From a bacterium (lineage in GTDB: Bacteria > Eremiobacterota > Eremiobacteria > Baltobacterales > Baltobacteraceae): a stretch of DNA of 13,246 bases. A program made the position numbers and the translations under genes. The stretch covers positions 1 to 13,246 of the forward strand of contig JAJXXM010000024.1 of the NCBI GenBank assembly GCA_021781095.1. The letters are read 5' to 3'. Positions 6,539 through 13,246 of the stretch are shown piece after piece. The notes under the pieces are model-generated. The model saw nothing but the letters and a program-made list of their open reading frames with translations. It did not search any database and was not told the origin of the DNA. Every line of letters begins with the position of its first letter. Positions within the stretch are counted from its first letter, which is position 1.

Positions 6539-7971
6539 GCGTATACGGGCATCAAGCCATGGACGGAGCGGTGGCGATCATCGAAACCGTATTGTTTGTC
6601 TATTTTTTAATTATCAACGGTTACTATGCATTTACCGGGGGCGTGGCGTTGCTCCGCCTACCAAGTTTCGTAAAAATGCATCTCGCCGATCCGGTGCGCC
6701 GTTCGAATTCGACACTCGACCGCCCGGTCACCATGCTGGTGCCCGCGTTCAACGAGCGCGAGATCATCGTCACCTCGGTTCGATCGATGTTGGCGCTCGA
6801 ATACGTCAATTTCGAGATCGTCGTCGTTAACGACGGCTCTACCGACGACACGCTCGAACGGCTGCACGAAGCCTTCGATCTCGAACCCTACGAAGGGATC
6901 TATCGCGTCGAACTCCCTACCGAAGAGGTTCGCGAAGTCTATCAATCCCGTCTCCATCCCGAATTGCGCGTCATCGACAAAGCGAACGGCGGGAAGGGCG
7001 ACGCGCTCAATGCCGGCATCAATCTTTCGCGGTATCCGCTACTCTTTACGGCCGATGCGGATTCCTACTATCACCGACAGACGCTGCAATGGATGGTCGA
7101 GCCCTTCCAGCGCGATCCGCGAACGGTGGTCGTCGGTGGAGCGGTCGCCGTCGGAAACGCCTCGACGCCGGTCGACGATAAGCCCTTCGAACCCTCGCTT
7201 CCAAAAAATATGATGCAGCTCTTCCAGGTGCTCGAGTATTTGCGCGCCTTCCTGGCCACGCGGATGGGCTTCGCGCCGTTCAACGCCCTCGGCATCGTTT
7301 CGGGGGCCTGCGGACTCTGGCGGCGCGACATTCTCATCTCGTGCGAGGGCTTTCGCACCGATACGATTTGGGAAGATATGGAGATGACGCTTCGCGTTCA
7401 TAATTATTGTATCAATACGGGGCGCCCGTATCGGATCGCTTTTTCACCGTTTCCGGTCTGTTGGACCGACGTCCCGGCATCGCCGAAGGTGCTCTACAAC
7501 CAACGCAAGGGCTGGCACCGCCACCTCTCCGAGTGCGTCGTCATTCACCGGAAACTCCTCTTCGGCAACGGCGGAATCTTTAGTTGGGTGACGATGCCCT
7601 ATCTGGTGTTTTTCGAATGGCTCGCTCCGGTGGTGGTGATCGGCGGCGTCATTTTTTCGCTCGTCATGGCGGTACTCGGGTATCTGGACTGGCGGACGCA
7701 ATGGTGGTTGCTCGCCCTCGTGTTCGTGTTGGCAATGTTCGGGTCGATCATCAGCATTCTGCTCGACGAGATATCGTTCACCGCGTATCGGCTCAGCCAA
7801 GTGTGGGTGTTGTTCGCAGCGGCACTCCTGGAAAATTTTGGTTATCGGCAGTTCGTCATGGTCGCGAATCTCTCGGGACTCCTCGCCTGGCTCTTCCGTC
7901 GGCCGATCCGAGGGAATACCAAATATCCCGGGCTCTTCGTCGCACCTTGGGTTCCCAAGAACCGCGACTGA
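6535..7971 (+). CDS. Membrane-embedded family 2 glycosyltransferase (PgaC/cellulose-synthase-like)
   Basis: This is an inner-membrane transferase that probably polymerises a sugar from a UDP-sugar and may extrude the chain, as PgaC, hyaluronan synthase and BcsA do. Its 478 residues start with a membrane segment (about 11-40). The cytoplasmic GT-A domain follows with VPAFNE (69-74), VVVNDGSTDDT (96-106), KGDALNAG (154-161), the DxD motif Asp174/Asp176, and the proposed catalytic acidic motif WEDMEM (279-284). The processivity motif is QRKGW (323-327), where most relatives have QxxRW; the usual Arg is Gly326. Three or four further membrane segments lie at about 355-382, 388-410, 418-435 and 440-455. 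GTG 6535 overlaps the HEAT gene stop and has GGAGG seven bases upstream. The frame stays open back to 6277, but that part lies within the HEAT gene. The polymer made is unknown. Confidence 0.92.
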   Translation: MSVYGHQAMDGAVAIIETVLFVYFLIINGYYAFTGGVALLRLPSFVKMHLADPVRRSNSTLDRPVTMLVPAFNEREIIVTSVRSMLALEYVNFEIVVVNDGSTDDTLERLHEAFDLEPYEGIYRVELPTEEVREVYQSRLHPELRVIDKANGGKGDALNAGINLSRYPLLFTADADSYYHRQTLQWMVEPFQRDPRTVVVGGAVAVGNASTPVDDKPFEPSLPKNMMQLFQVLEYLRAFLATRMGFAPFNALGIVSGACGLWRRDILISCEGFRTDTIWEDMEMTLRVHNYCINTGRPYRIAFSPFPVCWTDVPASPKVLYNQRKGWHRHLSECVVIHRKLLFGNGGIFSWVTMPYLVFFEWLAPVVVIGGVIFSLVMAVLGYLDWRTQWWLLALVFVLAMFGSIISILLDEISFTAYRLSQVWVLFAAALLENFGYRQFVMVANLSGLLAWLFRRPIRGNTKYPGLFVAPWVPKNRD

Positions 7972-7993
7972 ACGAGCGAAAGCAGGAAGGGGC

Positions 7994-8010
7994 GGTCCGT
8001 TAGGCGGACC
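7994..8010 (+). terminator. Perfect 6-bp hairpin between glycosyltransferase and cyclase-like gene (possible weak terminator)
   Basis: GGTCCG (7994-7999) and CGGACC (8005-8010) pair perfectly around a five-base loop, 23 bases after the glycosyltransferase stop. Only two T residues follow directly, so it is not a classical intrinsic terminator. It could be a weak or attenuating stop at the end of the polysaccharide cassette, or an mRNA-stabilising hairpin. I see no clear promoter in the remaining 36 bases before the next gene. Confidence 0.35.
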
Positions 8011-8033
8011 TTACACCTCGTCTTCCGTGAATT

Positions 8034-8038
8034 GGAGG
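8034..8038 (+). promoter_or_regulatory. Ribosome binding site deciding the ATG start at 8047
   Basis: GGAGG lies eight bases before ATG 8047. It overlaps a possible upstream TTG start at 8032, which would itself have no binding site. ATG 8047 is therefore the start. Confidence 0.8.
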
Positions 8039-8046
8039 TTCCGAGC

Positions 8047-9081
8047 ATGTCCCTGACTCCTCGTGGATTGCTGACTGCACTCATCGCCGTGCTTCGTTTT
8101 CTTTTGGGCCTCATCGTTTGGGTCGCTTCGGTGACGCTGCTCGGCCTCTTCGCGCTCGAGTTTGTGCACGCGCCGCGCCTCGAAACGACGGCGCTCGTTC
8201 GGCTCGCACATCGCCTCGCGGACGCCGATATTCGCATGGTGTCGCGGTGGTTCGGGCTCTCGTGGCCGAGCGCCGGACGCATCAATTACGCCCCGTTGGG
8301 AATCGCGGTCGCGGTTTGGATCGCGAAAGGCATTCTCGATTCGGTTTTGCAACGGCTCGATTATATCGTCCGGCGGACCTTTAAAGCGTCATCGCGCAGC
8401 GGACTGAGCGCTCCTCGTGCCGACGGCGCCGACGGCGCGCTCTCGATGCGTAAGCTCGATGCGGAATCCGAGCACCACCGCGGCATCTTGTTAAAGCGAT
8501 ATCGTGAGATCGAAGGCGCCCTGAAATCCTCATCGCGCAAGCCCTGTACGTTTCTTTCGATCGATATCGTGGGATCGACGAAGATGAAGGTCGGCGAGCG
8601 GCCGACCGCCGTCGCGGCAACCTTTCAGGCCTATGAAGAGATGGTTCGCAATACGTTCGATGCCTACAGCGTTTGGAAGCAGACCTGGACCCCCGACGGA
8701 GTCATGGCCTGCTTCCTCGACCGCGATCTCGGCGTCTCGGCCGGGCAGCGCGTCCTCGCGGAGCTCGAGCGATTCAACCGCGATGAGAATCAGTTGCGCA
8801 CGCCCATCGAGGTGCGTTGCGGGCTCAATGACGGCGACGTCGTGATCTTCGAAGATAGTCAACTCGAGAAGGTCGCCGATCACGCCATCGACGTCGCCGG
8901 ACACATGCAAAAACACGCGAATATCAACGCGCTTTGGCTGAGCACCGAGGTCTTCGAACGGCTCGAAAATAAGGCCGGATTCGTGCCCGTCGAGGCCGAG
9001 GTCGACGGCTTTTCGGTCGTCGAATGGACGCCGATGGCCGAAGCGGTGGGAGCGCCAGGGGAGAGCGACCGTCCGGGCTAA
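8047..9081 (+). CDS. Membrane protein with degenerate class III nucleotidyl cyclase-like domain
   Basis: In 344 residues there are two membrane segments (about 12-38 and 82-98), then a basic stretch (QRLDYIVRRTFK, 102-113) that places the rest in the cytoplasm. A linker at about 114-160 follows, then a cyclase homology domain at about 165-328. The first metal-binding motif is SIDIVGST with Asp173. A second Asp, Asp217 in TPDG, lies 44 residues later, the canonical spacing. Other expected residues are changed: the KTxGD segment reads TWTPD (213-217), and the transition-state pattern NxAxR reads DVAGH (282-286). It may bind a nucleotide without cyclising it, act as a regulatory partner, or belong to a divergent active subfamily. 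It ends ten bases before the transporter operon and follows the polysaccharide cassette after a hairpin, so its partner system is unclear. Confidence 0.82.
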   Translation: MSLTPRGLLTALIAVLRFLLGLIVWVASVTLLGLFALEFVHAPRLETTALVRLAHRLADADIRMVSRWFGLSWPSAGRINYAPLGIAVAVWIAKGILDSVLQRLDYIVRRTFKASSRSGLSAPRADGADGALSMRKLDAESEHHRGILLKRYREIEGALKSSSRKPCTFLSIDIVGSTKMKVGERPTAVAATFQAYEEMVRNTFDAYSVWKQTWTPDGVMACFLDRDLGVSAGQRVLAELERFNRDENQLRTPIEVRCGLNDGDVVIFEDSQLEKVADHAIDVAGHMQKHANINALWLSTEVFERLENKAGFVPVEAEVDGFSVVEWTPMAEAVGAPGESDRPG

Positions 9082-9091
9082 TCCGTCGGGC

Positions 9092-10312
9092 ATGAGATCG
9101 CCTCGCACCGCCGCTCTTGCGGCCATTCTTTTGCTCGCCTCACCCTTGGCCGCTTGCTCGAGCGGCCCGGCGCCGGCTTCCACCACGATCGGGATCGGCG
9201 TCGACCTGCCGCTCTCGGGCGCAGACGCCTCCGTCGGCACTAGCACGCTCGACGGAATCAAGCTCGCCGTTGCGCGCGCGAACGCCCAGGGCGTTCCCGG
9301 CGGATTCACGTTTGCCGTGCAGGCGCTCGACGACACGCAGCAGGGCGTTCACAACCCCCAGCAGGGAGCGAGCAACGTGCGCACCCTCATCGCCGACGAT
9401 AGCGTGTTGGCGATTATCGGCCCCTATAACTCGAACGTCGCCGCGGCGGAGATTCCCATTACCAATCAAGCGGGAATCGTGCAGATCAGTCCCTCGGCAG
9501 TCAGCGATGGGCTAACGTTAGGCAAGGACGCGGCGATGTTGCGCCGCGCAAATCCCGGCGTCAATACGTTTTTTCGCGTCTGTACGACCGATTCGCGGCA
9601 GGGCTCGGCCGCGGCGCGTTTCGCACTCGATCTCAAACTGAAGCGCGCGTATATCGTCGACGATAACGAAACCTACGGGCTCGATCTCGCCAACGTGTTC
9701 GCGCGCGATTTTACCAAGCTCGGCGGTACGGTCCTCGGGCGCGACCACATCGCTCCCGACACGCAAGATTTCAAGGCGCTCCTTTTGAAAATCAAGGGAT
9801 ACAAGCCCGATTTTATTTTCTTCGGTGGTACGACGAGTACCGGCGGAGGTTTGCTGCGGCGCCAGATGTTCGACGTCGGCATGGGTAAGCTCGCGTTCAT
9901 GGGCGGCGACGGCATCCCCGACATCGCCGAAGTTGCGAAGAAACGCGCTGACGGGACCTATTACACCGTCGCCGCGCCGAATGCCGATCTCCTGCCCGCG
10001 GCGAAGCGTTTCGTCGCCGCCTACAAGGCCAAATTCGGCAGCGACGTCGGCCCATATAGCGCGAATGCGTACGCGGCGACGCAGGTCGCGATCTCGGCGA
10101 TCGAACAGGCGATCGAAGCGAACGGAAAAAAGATGCCGACCCGGGCCGAGGTGCTGGCCAAAATGCCGCGTAACGCCAAGAACGAAGTGCTCACCCCGAT
10201 CGGACCGATCTCTTTCGATAAGAACGGCGACGTCCGCAAACCCGTGATTTCGCTCTACGCAATACGCAACGGTCGTTCGTCGTTCATCGAGCAGCTCAAC
10301 TTAAGCGAATAG
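9092..10312 (+). CDS. livK: Branched-chain amino-acid-type ABC transporter substrate-binding lipoprotein
   Basis: This is the periplasmic binding component of a HAAT-family importer, delivering an amino acid, short amide, urea or similar ligand to the membrane complex. The 406-residue protein has a lipoprotein signal: basic N-terminus, hydrophobic core at about 7-16 and lipobox LAAC with lipidated Cys22. The mature part is a two-lobe type I periplasmic binding fold (Peripla_BP_6). The first strand motif IGIGVDLPLSG (33-43) is followed by DGIKLAVARAN, the ligand-lobe loop IIGPYNSN (110-117) and ISPSAVSD (129-136). The second lobe begins near RAYIVDDNETYGLDLA, and FIFFGGTTS is a typical hinge-side strand. 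The ligand cannot be named; relatives bind Leu/Ile/Val, urea, short amides or aromatic acids. No Shine-Dalgarno is visible before ATG 9092. The stop lies four bases before the permease TTG. Confidence 0.9.
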   Translation: MRSPRTAALAAILLLASPLAACSSGPAPASTTIGIGVDLPLSGADASVGTSTLDGIKLAVARANAQGVPGGFTFAVQALDDTQQGVHNPQQGASNVRTLIADDSVLAIIGPYNSNVAAAEIPITNQAGIVQISPSAVSDGLTLGKDAAMLRRANPGVNTFFRVCTTDSRQGSAAARFALDLKLKRAYIVDDNETYGLDLANVFARDFTKLGGTVLGRDHIAPDTQDFKALLLKIKGYKPDFIFFGGTTSTGGGLLRRQMFDVGMGKLAFMGGDGIPDIAEVAKKRADGTYYTVAAPNADLLPAAKRFVAAYKAKFGSDVGPYSANAYAATQVAISAIEQAIEANGKKMPTRAEVLAKMPRNAKNEVLTPIGPISFDKNGDVRKPVISLYAIRNGRSSFIEQLNLSE

Positions 10313-10316
10313 CCGC

Positions 10317-11228
10317 TTGCACGAGTTTCTCGCTCAACTTGCCAACGGCGTCGAGCTCGGCGCGATCTATGCCTTGATCGCGCTCGGCTACACGCTGGTC
10401 TACGGTATTCTCGAGCTCATCAACTTCGCTCACGGCGACGTCTATACGTTCGGCTCCTTCGTCGCGCTCGGCATCCTGGTGGGGCTGCGCGCGGCGGGCG
10501 TCTTGCACGGCGCGGGCCTCGTGCTTGGAATCGCCGCGGCGCTGATCGCCGCGATTCTTGCAAGCGCACTTCTGAACGCCGGGATCGAACGGCTCGCCTA
10601 CCGCCGGCTACGAAAGGCACCGCGGCTCGCACCGTTGATCACCGCAATCGGCGTTTCGTTCATGCTCGAAAACCTCATCGAGCTCTGGCAGGGCTCCGCC
10701 CCGGTTCCATTCCCCAACGTCATTCCGAACCCACAGCTGCAGATCGGCGCGCTCGAGATCGGCGTCCAACAGATCGTCGTCGTCGCGCTGGCTATCGTGA
10801 CGATGATCGCGCTTCATCTTTTCGTACAGCGCAGTAAACTCGGTAAGGCGATGCGCGCGGTCGCGCAGGATCGCGATGCGGCTTCGTTGGTCGGGATTAA
10901 CGTCGATCGAACGATCGCGATGACGTTCCTTATCGCCGGTGCGCTCGCGGGGGTCGCGGGCTTCGTCGGCGGCGTGTCGTTCGGTTCGGCATGGTTCCTC
11001 AACGGCTTCGGCGCCGGTCTGCGCGCGTTTACCGCCGCGGTTCTCGGAGGTATCGGCAATATCGCCGGCGCGATGCTCGGCGGATTCCTCATCGGCATGC
11101 TCGAGTCGTTTTCCACGTGGTTGATCGGCGGACAGTGGAGTAACGTCGCCGTATTCTCGGTCTTAATCCTCGTATTGGTCTTCCGCCCGAGCGGGCTGCT
11201 CGGAGAGACGTTGCCGGAGAAAGTGTGA
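10317..11228 (+). CDS. livH: Branched-chain amino-acid ABC transporter permease LivH
   Basis: This is one of two inner-membrane permease subunits of the importer. Its 303 residues are very hydrophobic, with about eight membrane segments. Family motifs are GAIYALIALGYTLVYGI (15-31), INFAHGD (35-41), and the cytoplasmic coupling loop SKLGKAMRAVAQDRDAA (173-189), which contacts the ATPase. GGIGNIAGAMLGG (244-256) and the C-terminal FRPSGLLGE are also typical. The start must be TTG 10317, because an in-frame TAA lies at 10302-10304 and the LivH fold begins directly after; no strong ribosome binding site is visible, so reinitiation after the binding-protein stop is likely. Its TGA overlaps the GTG start of livM. 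Length matches the family. Confidence 0.94.
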   Translation: MHEFLAQLANGVELGAIYALIALGYTLVYGILELINFAHGDVYTFGSFVALGILVGLRAAGVLHGAGLVLGIAAALIAAILASALLNAGIERLAYRRLRKAPRLAPLITAIGVSFMLENLIELWQGSAPVPFPNVIPNPQLQIGALEIGVQQIVVVALAIVTMIALHLFVQRSKLGKAMRAVAQDRDAASLVGINVDRTIAMTFLIAGALAGVAGFVGGVSFGSAWFLNGFGAGLRAFTAAVLGGIGNIAGAMLGGFLIGMLESFSTWLIGGQWSNVAVFSVLILVLVFRPSGLLGETLPEKV

Positions 11229-12301
11229 TTTACACCTACGCGCTCGTCGCCATCGCGGCGTGCGTTGCGATCGAACGTTTCCACAATCGGCGCGCAAAGA
11301 CGGCGATCGTGCTGCTGCTTGCCGCATTCCTCGCCATCGCTCCCCGCTTTTACGGAAACGATGCCGTTTTTAGCGTGCTCGCCGATGCCGCCGTCTACGT
11401 CATGCTCGCCCTCGGCCTCAATATCGTCGTCGGTTTCGCCGGGCTGCTCGATCTCGGGTATGCGGCATTCTTCGCAATCGGCGCCTATACGTACGGCATG
11501 CTCGCCAGCCCGCAGTTCGGTCTCCACCTGCCGTTTTGGGCGCTGCTCTTTCTCGCCGCGGCGCTCGCCGCACTCTTCGGTGCGCTCCTAGGTGCGCCGA
11601 CGCTCCGCCTTCACGGGGACTATCTCGCGATCGTCACCCTCGGATTCGGCGAAATCGTGCCGCAGATTTTCCAAAATCTTACGAAATACACCGGCGGCCC
11701 CAATGGCATCGCCGCGCTCGACGTGCCGACGTTTTTCGGGCATTCGTTCGGAGCCTCGGTCATGCCCTATTATTATATCGCGCTATTCGGCATCGCCGCG
11801 GCGCTCTGGCTCTCCCGGAACCTCCGCGAGAGCCGCCTGGGGCGGGCGTGGATGGCGATACGCGAGGACGAACTCGCGGCGAAGCATGCGGGCATCGACA
11901 TCCTGCGTTCGAAGCTTGCGGCGTTCGCGATCGGCGCGTCGTTCTCTGGTATCGGCGGCGTTCTCTTCGCAGCGAAGCTCGCGCTCGTCTCGCCGGATCT
12001 CTTTGGCTTCCAAGTGAGCGTGCTCATCGTGTCGATGTTGGTGCTGGGCGGCATGGGCAACATCGTCGGCGTCGTCGTCGGCAGCTTGCTGTTGACGATC
12101 GTGAACTCGGCTTTGCTCCCGCAGATCAATTCATTGGTCGACGCGACGTTTCATACGACGATCGATCTTTCGAATCTCCACTTTCTCATTTACGGTGCGA
12201 TTCTCGTCGGAATCATGCTCTTTCGTCCGGAAGGACTGCTGCCCAATCGCGAGCGGCGGGCGGAGTTGCACCACGCGGGCGAAGCGGCGGCCGACGCATG
12301 A
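11225..12301 (+). CDS. livM: Branched-chain amino-acid ABC transporter permease LivM
   Basis: This is the second permease subunit, pairing with LivH. Of its 358 residues about 30-335 hold the membrane segments. Family motifs are GLNIVVGFAGLLDLGYAAFFAIGAY (in 64-88), LRLHGDYLAIVTLGFGEI (127-144), TGGPNGI (156-162), and the ATPase-coupling loop SRLGRAWMAIREDELAAKHAG (203-223). GGMGNIVG (275-282) and FRPEGLLP (333-340) close the conserved part. GTG 11225 overlaps the livH stop as GTGA, and GGAGA at 11216-11220 lies four bases upstream. The first membrane segment follows an unusually early hydrophobic stretch at residues 5-14, so the exact N-terminal topology is uncertain. The TGA overlaps the ATG of livG. 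Confidence 0.94.
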   Translation: MIYTYALVAIAACVAIERFHNRRAKTAIVLLLAAFLAIAPRFYGNDAVFSVLADAAVYVMLALGLNIVVGFAGLLDLGYAAFFAIGAYTYGMLASPQFGLHLPFWALLFLAAALAALFGALLGAPTLRLHGDYLAIVTLGFGEIVPQIFQNLTKYTGGPNGIAALDVPTFFGHSFGASVMPYYYIALFGIAAALWLSRNLRESRLGRAWMAIREDELAAKHAGIDILRSKLAAFAIGASFSGIGGVLFAAKLALVSPDLFGFQVSVLIVSMLVLGGMGNIVGVVVGSLLLTIVNSALLPQINSLVDATFHTTIDLSNLHFLIYGAILVGIMLFRPEGLLPNRERRAELHHAGEAAADA

Positions 12302-13059
12302 GCTTGCTCGCCCTTTCCGGAGTGGGGAAACGCTTCGGTGCGCTGGCGGCACTCGCCAACGTGAGCTTTGAGGTCGACGAAGGAGCGATCTTCGGCATCA
12401 TCGGCCCCAACGGAGCTGGAAAATCGACGCTCTTCAATCTCTTGACGGCGATTTACCGATTCGACGAGGGAAATATTTCGGTCGGCGGCGTTTCGATCGC
12501 GGGGCTCACCACGCAACGTATCGCACGCCTCGGCGTCGCGCGAACCTTCCAGAACCTTCGCCTATTCGGCAACGCCTCGGCACTCGCGAACGTGATGGTC
12601 GGCGAGCACCTGATTCTCGAGTCGACGATCTTCGATTCGCTCTTCAATACCGGCAAGGAGCGACGCGAACGTACCGAAGCGGAGCGACGCGCGCGCGAGC
12701 TCTTGCGCTTCGTCGGCATAACGGGGGTCGAAGAGCAATTCGCGCGCAACCTGCCGTACGGTACGCAGCGCCGCCTCGAGATCGCTCGGGCACTGGCGGC
12801 GCGCCCGCGATTGCTGCTGCTCGACGAGCCTGCCGCGGGGCTCAACCCATCGGAAAAGCACGAACTCATAGCGTTGATCCGTGCGATTCGAGAAGCCGGC
12901 ACGACGGTGCTCTTGATCGAGCACGACATGGGCCTCGTGATGAATCTGTGCGAGCGTATCGTCGTCCTCGACTATGGCGAAATGATCGCCGAGGGGGCGC
13001 CGCAGGAGATTCGCGAGCACCCTCGCGTGATCGAGGCGTATTTGGGCGCGCCGGCATGA
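12298..13059 (+). CDS. livG: Branched-chain amino-acid ABC transporter ATP-binding protein LivG
   Basis: This is one of two cytoplasmic ATPases driving the importer. The 253-residue protein has Walker [10 protein letters not shown] (36-44), Q-loop Gln85 in RTFQNLRLF, and the signature [10 protein letters not shown] (152-161), a variant of the common LSYGQQRRLE. Walker B is [13 protein letters not shown] (172-184) with Glu177 as catalytic base, and the H-loop His209 is in LLIEHDM. The extended helical part and the NPxE segment after Walker B are typical of LivG. The start is ATG 12298, overlapping the livM stop (ATGA) and beginning exactly at the ATPase fold. The frame is open further upstream, to 11536, only within livM. 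Confidence 0.95.
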   Translation: MSLLALSGVGKRFGALAALANVSFEVDEGAIFGIIGPNGAGKSTLFNLLTAIYRFDEGNISVGGVSIAGLTTQRIARLGVARTFQNLRLFGNASALANVMVGEHLILESTIFDSLFNTGKERRERTEAERRARELLRFVGITGVEEQFARNLPYGTQRRLEIARALAARPRLLLLDEPAAGLNPSEKHELIALIRAIREAGTTVLLIEHDMGLVMNLCERIVVLDYGEMIAEGAPQEIREHPRVIEAYLGAPA

Positions 13060-13246
13060 AGACGTTGCTCGAACTCCGCTCGCTGGAAGTCCGCTACGGC
13101 GGTATCGTCGCGCTACGCGGCATCGATCTGCGCGTGGAGGAAGGGGAGATCGTCGCGCTGCTCGGCGCCAACGGTGCGGGCAAGACGACGACGCTTCGAG
13201 CGATCTCGGGTTTGTTGCCGATTCGTTCGGGCGAGGTAGATCGGAA
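13056..13246 (+). CDS. livF: Branched-chain amino-acid ABC transporter ATP-binding protein LivF, N-terminal part (cut by window end)
   Basis: The ATG at 13056 overlaps the livG stop (ATGA), and 63 complete codons remain before the window ends. The translation reads as an ABC ATPase: [16 protein letters not shown] (10-25), then [20 protein letters not shown], with Walker [10 protein letters not shown] at 37-45, then [12 protein letters not shown] (50-61). The short leader and GANGAGKTT form are typical of LivF rather than LivG. With livG it would form the ATPase heterodimer of the importer. The rest lies outside the window. Confidence 0.93.
   Translation, partial: MKTLLELRSLEVRYGGIVALRGIDLRVEEGEIVALLGANGAGKTTTLRAISGLLPIRSGEVDR

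Noticed and set aside
8413..8440. Short tandem repeat GCCGACGGC x2 in the cyclase-like gene linker
   Set aside because: Only two nine-base copies in a flexible Ala/Asp/Gly linker; expected in GC-rich coding sequence.
11536..12297. Long upstream extension of the livG frame within livM
   Set aside because: It is Arg-rich shadow translation of the GC-rich livM gene; LivG homology starts exactly at ATG 12298.
1..13246. Frequent CGATCG/GCGATCGC palindromic words
   Set aside because: They arise from common Ile-Asp-Arg-Ala codon choices in this GC-rich genome; without counts against background there is no case for a HIP1-like repeat.

Overview
All recognisable genes in this 13.2 kb window lie on the + strand and are packed very tightly. 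The largest gene-free gap is 75 bases, and most junctions are 4-base ATGA/GTGA stop-start overlaps. The DNA is GC-rich (roughly 60% by eye). Proteins with an outer-membrane barrel signature and a lipoprotein lipobox point to a diderm bacterium. The sequence alone does not fix the lineage. An uncultured soil-type phylum such as Eremiobacterota/Vulcanimicrobiota would fit, but that is a low-confidence inference. I see no mobile elements, CRISPR arrays, tRNAs or rRNAs.

Region 1 (2-2137) is the 3' part of cobalamin-dependent methionine synthase, metH. It holds the end of the pterin domain, the B12 domains and the reactivation domain.

Region 2 (2205-7971) is a five-gene run that looks like a cell-surface polysaccharide module. 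It encodes a nucleotide-sugar 6-dehydrogenase, an extended-SDR nucleotide-sugar epimerase/decarboxylase, a YaiO-family outer-membrane beta-barrel protein, a membrane-anchored HEAT-repeat protein, and a membrane-embedded family 2 glycosyltransferase of the PgaC/cellulose-synthase kind. The first two would make an acidic or modified nucleotide sugar. The transferase would polymerise and push the chain through the inner membrane, the HEAT protein could scaffold it from the cytoplasm, and the barrel could act at the outer membrane. No dedicated polymer-export porin, flippase or deacetylase lies in the window, so the pathway is incomplete as seen. This cassette is the best candidate here for an undercharacterised system.

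Region 3 (8047-9081) follows a small hairpin. It encodes a membrane protein with a class III nucleotidyl-cyclase-like domain that keeps both metal-binding aspartates but lacks the usual base-specifying and transition-state residues.

Region 4 (9092-13246) is a branched-chain amino-acid-type (HAAT) ABC importer operon in the order binding lipoprotein, LivH, LivM, LivG and LivF, with LivF cut by the window end. Its true substrate cannot be read from the sequence.

Several starts are non-ATG: TTG at 5393 and 10317, GTG at 6535 and 11225. Three genes have correct starts well inside longer open frames: 3659, 6535 and 12298.
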